Below are positions 44,358 through 48,615 of a stretch of DNA of 48,615 nucleotides, in pieces. The position numbers were made by a program, and so were the translations under genes. Location: positions 1 through 48,615 of the forward strand of contig CAZEFW010000057.1 in assembly GCA_964511535.1 (NCBI GenBank), given 5' to 3'. The notes under the pieces were generated by a model, which worked only from the letters and a program-made list of their open reading frames with translations, had not been told where the DNA came from and ran no database searches. The DNA is from CAZCFB01 sp964511535. Its GTDB lineage: Bacteria > Myxococcota_A > Polyangia > GCA-2747355 > CAZCFB01. Numbering within the stretch: the first letter of the stretch is position 1; every line of letters starts with the position of its first letter.

Positions 44358-45493
44358 GCGCCAGGGAGTTCGACACCTTCGACACCGCCATCGGCGCCTG
44401 CGGCATCGCGTGGAGCGCTGACGGCGTCACCGACGTGCAGCTCCCCATGGCGGACGACGCGGCGCTGCTGGCGCGCATGCAGGCCACCGGGGCAGCGCGG
44501 GCGGAGCGCCGGCCACGCAAGGTTGGCCAGGCGGTGACACGCATCCAGCGGCACCTGGACGGCCGGCCCGCGGACATGGTCAACCTGGCGCTCGACCTGT
44601 CTGGCCTGACCCCGTTTCGCCGGCAGGTGAGCGAGGCCCTGCGCCAGGTGGGCCCGGGGCAGGTCACCACCTACGGCGAGCTGTCCCGGCGCTGCGGACG
44701 CGGCGCGGGCGGCAGCCGGGCCGTGGGCGCCGCCATGGCCAACAACCCGGCGCCGCTCATCGTGCCGTGCCACCGGGTGCTCGCCGCGGGGGGCGCGCTG
44801 GGCGGCTTCTCGTCTCACGGCGGCGTCAGCACCAAGCTGCGGCTGCTCTCCATGGAGGGCGCGGACCTGGAGCCGGTGGCCCGGGCAGGCGTGGCGCGGT
44901 TGCGCCGACAGGACCCGCGCCTGGCCGCCGTCATCCGCGGCGCCACGCCGTACCGGCTGAGCACCATGCAGGGGCAGGACATGTTCACCCTGCTCTGCCG
45001 CTCCATCGTGCACCAGCAGGTCTCCATGAAGGCGGGCGCCACCATCTACGGCCGGCTGCTGAAGGTGGGCGGCCGGGGATCCAAGATGTCGATCAAGCGC
45101 ACCCTGGCCGCCTCACACGAAGCCCTGCGCGGCGCCGGGCTGTCGGGCCAGAAGGTGAGCTACGTGCAGGACCTGGCCCTCAAGCTGAAGAGCGGCGCGC
45201 TACCCCCGGCCAGGCGGCTGTCGCACATGGACGACGCAGCGGTCATCGACGCCCTGGTGCAGGTGCGCGGCATCGGCGTCTGGTCGGCGCAGATGTTTCT
45301 GATGTTCCACCTCGGCCGCCTCGACGTGCTGCCGGTGGACGACCTCGGGCTGCAGAACGGAGCACAGCGGGTGTTCGGGCTGGATCAGCGCCCGGGGAAG
45401 GCCGCCCTGAGAGAGCTGGCCGAGCCGTGGCGACCGTTCCGCTCCATCGCCACCTGGTACCTGTGGCGGGCCACGGAGGCGGGCGGCGTCTGA
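44354..45493 (+). CDS. O6-alkylguanine transferase fused to AlkA-type DNA glycosylase
   Basis: 379 aa, one frame. Residues about 1-175 are an MGMT/Ogt domain: QVTTYGELSRRCGRG, NNPAPLIVPCHRVLAAGGALGGFS with acceptor Cys139 in PCHR. Residues about 180-379 are an AlkA-type 3-methyladenine glycosylase: MFTLLCRSIVHQQVSMKAG, the helix-hairpin-helix VQVRGIGVWSAQM, and LPVDDLGLQNG with catalytic Asp (329/330). It could remove alkyl groups from O6-guanine and excise N3-alkyladenine. Classical Ada instead joins MGMT to a regulatory domain, and Ada-AlkA fusions put Ada first. No Ada-type zinc domain is present. It overlaps the upstream activator by 4 nt. Confidence 0.92.
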   Translation: MSAREFDTFDTAIGACGIAWSADGVTDVQLPMADDAALLARMQATGAARAERRPRKVGQAVTRIQRHLDGRPADMVNLALDLSGLTPFRRQVSEALRQVGPGQVTTYGELSRRCGRGAGGSRAVGAAMANNPAPLIVPCHRVLAAGGALGGFSSHGGVSTKLRLLSMEGADLEPVARAGVARLRRQDPRLAAVIRGATPYRLSTMQGQDMFTLLCRSIVHQQVSMKAGATIYGRLLKVGGRGSKMSIKRTLAASHEALRGAGLSGQKVSYVQDLALKLKSGALPPARRLSHMDDAAVIDALVQVRGIGVWSAQMFLMFHLGRLDVLPVDDLGLQNGAQRVFGLDQRPGKAALRELAEPWRPFRSIATWYLWRATEAGGV

Positions 45494-46320
45494 TGCCTCA
45501 GCAGCGGCGCAGGCGGCGGAACTGGCTCAAGGCGGCGCTGTTCAGCCTGACCGGCGCGCGCCCGTGCCCCCTGTGCGCGGGGGGCGCCATGCCGGCTGGC
45601 GCGTCGCACATGCACGCTCACCTGCGCTGCCGGTCCTGCGGCCTGACCTACGTGGCGGACCTGCCGTCCGCCCGGGACCTGACCGCCGCCTACCAGCGGG
45701 TGCATGACAGCGACTTTCAGGTGGAGCACAAGCGCGACTGGGCGCCCTTTGTAGCCCACAAGGCCGACACCCTCGACCGGCTGGGGGTGGAGGCCGACGG
45801 GCGCGGGCGCCCTGCCCTGGACCTCGGCTGCGGCGAGGGGGCGCTGCTCGGCCTGCTTCGCGACCGCGGCTGGGACGCCACCGGGCTGGAGCTGAACCCG
45901 GTGATGGCCCGTCAGGCGCGCGCCCGCGGTCACCGGGCGCTGGAGGGCTCCCTGGAGGACCCCGCGCCGCCGGCGACCCTCGGCGGCCCGTTTGAGCTGG
46001 TGCTGATGAACCATATCGTCGAGCACCTGCGCGCCCCGCAGCGCGCCCTGAGCAGCGCGCGCGCGGTCACAGCGGCCGGCGGCAGCCTGGTGCTCGAGAC
46101 CCCGCTCAACTCCGACTTCCGCAACATCGATCACCTTTACTACTTCTCGGCCGCGGCGCTGGAGCTGGCCCTGACGCGGGCCGGCTTCGAGCCGGTGAGC
46201 TGGTACGACTATGTCGACGCCAACTACGGCCACCACAACCTGGCGTGCCGGGCGGAAGCGCGCCCGGTGGGCGCGAATGCCAAAGTGCCAGGGCGCCGAA
46301 ATGCCAGAATGCCAGAATGA
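45493..46320 (+). CDS. Class I SAM methyltransferase with N-terminal zinc-ribbon-like motif
   Basis: 275 aa; its ATG shares 1 nt with the previous stop (TGATG). Residues 1-70 begin with a basic MPQQRRRRRNW segment, then two Cys pairs (CPLC and CRSC) that look like a zinc ribbon. The methyltransferase fold follows: the SAM motif LDLGCGEGALLGLL, an acidic motif II (ATGLELNP), and ELVLMNHIVEHLRAPQRAL as motif IV. This resembles the family annotated in O-antigen/polyketide sugar loci, but the substrate is not known. The final 15 residues (GANAKVPGRRNARMPE) are encoded by an 8-bp tandem repeat and are likely non-homologous extension. Confidence 0.88.
   Translation: MPQQRRRRRNWLKAALFSLTGARPCPLCAGGAMPAGASHMHAHLRCRSCGLTYVADLPSARDLTAAYQRVHDSDFQVEHKRDWAPFVAHKADTLDRLGVEADGRGRPALDLGCGEGALLGLLRDRGWDATGLELNPVMARQARARGHRALEGSLEDPAPPATLGGPFELVLMNHIVEHLRAPQRALSSARAVTAAGGSLVLETPLNSDFRNIDHLYYFSAAALELALTRAGFEPVSWYDYVDANYGHHNLACRAEARPVGANAKVPGRRNARMPE
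46277..46316 (+). repeat. Degenerate octamer tandem repeat (unit ATGCCAGA), first site
   Basis: Five back-to-back octamers: ATGCCAAA, GTGCCAGG, GCGCCGAA, ATGCCAGA, ATGCCAGA, followed by ATGA. They lie at the 3' end of the methyltransferase gene and include its last codons. A second site with the same unit lies at 48530-48553. Confidence 0.8.
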
Positions 46321-46344
46321 GGTGGATTCAGCAGGTGGGATCGA

Positions 46345-46659
46345 TTACGCCGCGCTGTCCTCCCCTCTCGGCAGGTCGCTGACGAACTCCAGCAGCAGCT
46401 CCTCAAGCTTCTCCATGGCCTCCTCCACCACCAGGTACGAGTTGCGGCCGTGCCGCTCCACGGAGAAGGGGCCCCACCAGGCGGCGGTGGTGACGATGCG
46501 GCAGTGAAACCGGGCCAGGTCCTCGTCCCATACCGCCCAGAGGCTGAAGTCCACGTTCTTGATTCGATCCTCGTAGCCGAGCATGGCCTCCTGCAGCCGG
46601 GCTCGGATGAACTCGATATCCCCGATGGGACCGGGGAGGGTCCTGATCGTCATGTGCAT
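46345..46659 (-). CDS. HPF/RaiA (S30AE)-like ribosome-associated protein
   Basis: 104 aa, ATG 46659 after AAAGGAGG (8 nt spacing). The pattern resembles the N-terminal domain of ribosome hibernation factors: IRARLQEAMLGYEDRIKNVDFSLWAV, then paired strands RFHCRIVTTAAWWGPFSVERHGR, and NSYLVVEEAMEKLEELLLEF in place of the DMYAAIDGLIDKLARQL helix of E. coli HPF. It has the length of short HPF/YfiA. Binding the small-subunit decoding region in resting cells is the inferred role. The similarity is weak at sequence level, so another small alpha/beta protein is possible. It diverges from the histidine kinase. Confidence 0.55.
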   Translation of the reverse strand: MHMTIRTLPGPIGDIEFIRARLQEAMLGYEDRIKNVDFSLWAVWDEDLARFHCRIVTTAAWWGPFSVERHGRNSYLVVEEAMEKLEELLLEFVSDLPRGEDSAA

Positions 46660-46795
46660 GGCGCCAACCTCCTTTAGCAGCCTGTCCTCGCCGCCTTCAT
46701 ATAATTCGTTGCTCGCGCGCCGCCGGACGTTCATCCGGCGAGGGCGCCAGCAATGAACCGGCCCTGGCGCGGGCGATGCGCTATACCAGATCCCC
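46660..46795. other. Divergent intergenic region with a 7-bp hairpin
   Basis: 136 nt between the HPF-like gene and the histidine kinase gene. It contains an AT-rich patch (CATATAATTC, 46699-46708) that could be a -10 element on either strand, a TATACC close to the kinase start, and a perfect inverted repeat, CGCCGGA-CGTTCA-TCCGGCG (46721-46740), that could be an operator or a small hairpin. Confidence 0.45.
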
Positions 46796-48502
46796 ATGGA
46801 CGCCAGCGGCAATTCGCGGGACCTGATGCAGGCCAAGTACAGGGAGATGTTTCTGCGCGCCAGCGACGCCATCTTCGTCATCTCCACCGAGACCGGGCGC
46901 ATCCTCGAGGCCAACCCGCAGGCCGCCACCATGACCTGCCTGCCGGTCAGAAAGCTGGCGGGCATGGAGGTCTGGGACCTGCACCCGGAGCACGAGCACG
47001 CCCACGCGCGCGAGCTGTGGCAGCGGGTGCGACGTGACGGCGCAGGCTTCCACGACAGCCTGCACTTCCGCCGTCCCGACGGCGCTGAGGTCGCGGTGGC
47101 CATCAGCGCCTCGGTGATCCAGCTGGGTGACATCGAGGTGATCCAGCGGGTGTGCCGCGACATCACCGAGCGCAAGCGGCGGGACAAGAACCTGCGCTAC
47201 CACCGCCGCCTCGAGGACCTGCTGCTGACCATCTCCGCCGACTTCATCCACACGGACCCCGGGACCGTGGACGAGCGGCTCGGCGAGGCCCTGGCGCGGC
47301 TCGGCTCCTTCGCCGAGGTGGCGCGGGCTTATGTCTACATCCTGACCGGCCCGCGGCGCGCGCGGCTGCTGGTGTGGGGCGCGCCAGGGGTGCCGTACCG
47401 CGACGGCGTGTACGAGGAGGTGGACCTCGACTCCTTCGCCTGGGCCCTGGACCGCCTTTCAGCCGATGAGACGGTGCTCTGGGAGACCCGCGAGTCGGTG
47501 GCGCGCCTGCTCGCGCCGGGCGAAGAGGGCCCACCGGATCCCCGGCGCTCCAGCGTGTGCGTGCCGATGATGGTGGAGGACGAGCTGCTCGGCTTCGCCG
47601 GCTTCGACGCCTACTGCCCCGAGGACCAGTGGCAGGAAGAGACGGTGCGGCTGCTGCGGATGATCGGCTACGTGTTCGGCGGCGCGCTGGCCCGCGCCAG
47701 GGCGCAGCTCGAGCTGCGGGCGGCCCACGACGAGCTGGAGGACAAGGTGCAGCAGCGCACGAAGGAGCTGCGCCAGAAGCAGGCCCAGCTGGTGCAGTCG
47801 GAGAAGATGGCGGCCCTGGGGCAGCTGGTTGCGGGGGTGGCACACGAGGTGAACACCCCGCTGGGCGCCATCAAGAGCAACGCCGACACCATGGTCCGGG
47901 GCCTGGACCGCCTGGCGGCGCTGAGCGACGACGCGGCGCTGCAGAAGCTGGTGGCGGCGGCCCGTGAGATGAACGAGGTCACCCGGCGCGCGGCGGATCA
48001 GCTGGACCGCATCGTGGTGAGCCTGCGCAACTTCGCCCGGCTCGATCGCGCGGAGCTGGAGGGGTTCGACCTGCGCCAGGGCCTGGAGGACACGCTGACC
48101 CTGGCGGCCCACGGCCTCAGACCCCACACCGTGCACCGGCACTTCGCCGAGGTGCCGAGGGTGACCTGCCGCGCAGATCAGATCAACCAGGTGTTCATGA
48201 ACCTGCTGGTCAACGCCGCGCAGGCCATGGATCGCCCGGGCGAGCTGCACCTGCGCGTGGAGCCCGCCGACGACGGCGTCGCGGTGGAGGTGCAGGACAC
48301 GGGCCAGGGCATCGCGCCAGAGCACCTGCCCCGCCTGTTCGACCCGGGCTTCACCACCAAGGGCGTGGGCGTCGGCACGGGCCTCGGGCTGAGCATCTCG
48401 CACCAGATCGTGCAGGAGCACGGCGGGCGCATCGACGTGCAGAGCGACCCCGGACAGGGCGCCACCTTCCGGGTGTACCTGCCGCTCGCGCCGCCAGGTT
48501 GA
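46796..48502 (+). CDS. PAS-GAF sensor histidine kinase
   Basis: 568 aa, soluble (no membrane segment seen). Residues about 12-125 are a PAS domain (YREMFLRASDAIFVISTETGRILEANPQA, ending VCRDITERKRRD). Residues about 140-300 look like a GAF domain (SVCVPMMVEDELLGFAGFDA). A coiled coil (RAQLELRAAHDELEDKVQQRTKELRQKQAQLVQSEKMAALGQL) leads to the HisKA box with phospho-acceptor His350 in GVAHEVNTPLGAI. The HATPase_c domain has N box NQVFMNLLVNAAQAM, G1 DTGQGIAPEH and G2 GTGLGLSIS. All catalytic residues are present. No response regulator is adjacent, so this is an orphan or pairs with a gene outside the window. Confidence 0.95.
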   Translation: MDASGNSRDLMQAKYREMFLRASDAIFVISTETGRILEANPQAATMTCLPVRKLAGMEVWDLHPEHEHAHARELWQRVRRDGAGFHDSLHFRRPDGAEVAVAISASVIQLGDIEVIQRVCRDITERKRRDKNLRYHRRLEDLLLTISADFIHTDPGTVDERLGEALARLGSFAEVARAYVYILTGPRRARLLVWGAPGVPYRDGVYEEVDLDSFAWALDRLSADETVLWETRESVARLLAPGEEGPPDPRRSSVCVPMMVEDELLGFAGFDAYCPEDQWQEETVRLLRMIGYVFGGALARARAQLELRAAHDELEDKVQQRTKELRQKQAQLVQSEKMAALGQLVAGVAHEVNTPLGAIKSNADTMVRGLDRLAALSDDAALQKLVAAAREMNEVTRRAADQLDRIVVSLRNFARLDRAELEGFDLRQGLEDTLTLAAHGLRPHTVHRHFAEVPRVTCRADQINQVFMNLLVNAAQAMDRPGELHLRVEPADDGVAVEVQDTGQGIAPEHLPRLFDPGFTTKGVGVGTGLGLSISHQIVQEHGGRIDVQSDPGQGATFRVYLPLAPPG

Positions 48503-48529
48503 AGCCATGGCAGCGGCAGGTGCCGCTGA

Positions 48530-48553
48530 ATGCCAGAGTGCCAGAATGCCAGA
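48530..48553 (+). repeat. Octamer tandem repeat (unit ATGCCAGA), second site
   Basis: ATGCCAGA, GTGCCAGA, ATGCCAGA, then ATGA. A 19-nt stretch (TGCCAGAATGCCAGAATGA) is identical to the first site at 46302-46320. It lies just after the histidine kinase stop. Confidence 0.85.
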
Positions 48554-48560
48554 ATGATCG

Positions 48561-48615
48561 GCTGAAGCTGAGGCTGAGGCTGAAGCTGAAGCTGAAGCTG
48601 AAGCTGAAGCTGAAG
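48561..48615 (+). repeat. GCTGAA/GCTGAG hexamer tandem repeat, cut by window end
   Basis: At least nine units of GCTGAA or GCTGAG in a row, still running at the last base. It continues directly after the octamer repeat and shares its unit with the coding microsatellite at 37131-37290. No gene is visible in it; on one frame it would encode Ala-Glu repeats. Confidence 0.9.

Noticed and set aside
46277..48615. CRISPR array
   Set aside because: Repeats are 6-8 bp and contiguous, with no unique spacers and no cas genes.

Overview
The window is high-GC bacterial DNA, densely coding on both strands, with short gaps and many 4-nt ATGA stop/start overlaps. Several features suggest a Myxococcota-type ('deltaproteobacterial') genome: a MYXO-CTERM-like C-terminal tail on a secreted protein, three tandem bactofilins followed by an FHA-GAF sigma-54 activator, a PilZ-type domain with a long acidic tail, lysine/alanine-rich H1-like tails, a Cys-rich insertion in AlaS, and many lipoproteins. 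This placement is inferred from gene content; there is no rRNA or tRNA in the window to confirm it.

Layout. 1-6430: partial GTP-type PEP carboxykinase (-), a YgiQ-type radical SAM protein (+), an H1-like basic protein (-), an unknown secreted protein (-) and a secreted DUF4091/GH123-like protein (+). 6423-12674: a copper-export pair (CopA then CopZ, both -), a secreted GH31 alpha-glucosidase with a CBM20-like end (-) and a DUF2249-hemerythrin protein (-). 12803-18525: a five-gene type VI secretion spike module (VgrG, DUF2169, PAAR-like, DUF2169, DUF6484) with no obvious toxin or immunity gene. 18538-25129: an RND tripartite efflux operon (-) whose outer-membrane gene encodes a periplasmic binding domain fused to a TolC-like channel.

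25311-30197: a 740-aa protein joining two CDGSH iron-sulfur motifs, a Rieske domain and a thiamine-diphosphate enzyme (+); a ferritin-like-GGDEF diguanylate cyclase (-); and a MATE exporter (-) preceded by a 36-codon leader ORF and an intrinsic terminator, with alternative pairings typical of a transcription attenuator. 30265-36353: an epoxide-hydrolase-like enzyme (-), an SGNH lipoprotein, an SRAP/YedK protein, a QueG-like double 4Fe-4S protein and alaS (all +).

36429-46320: a long + strand run holding the PilZ-like protein, three bactofilins, two lipoproteins (one with HEAT-like repeats), the FHA-GAF-AAA+-Fis activator, an O6-alkylguanine transferase/AlkA glycosylase fusion and a methyltransferase. 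From the HEAT-like protein onward the genes overlap by 1-4 nt. 46345-48615: an HPF/RaiA-like small protein (-) diverges from a PAS-GAF-type histidine kinase (+), and the window ends in short tandem repeats. Degenerate 8-bp repeats with the same 19-bp core lie on both sides of this pair.

The observations most worth a second look are the MATE attenuator, the CDGSH-Rieske-ThDP fusion, the binding-protein/TolC fusion in the RND operon, and the ferritin-like diguanylate cyclase. No stretch longer than 300 bases lacks a gene; the largest gaps are 4208-4399, 25130-25310, 46660-46795, 12675-12802, 38664-38784 and the terminal 48503-48615.
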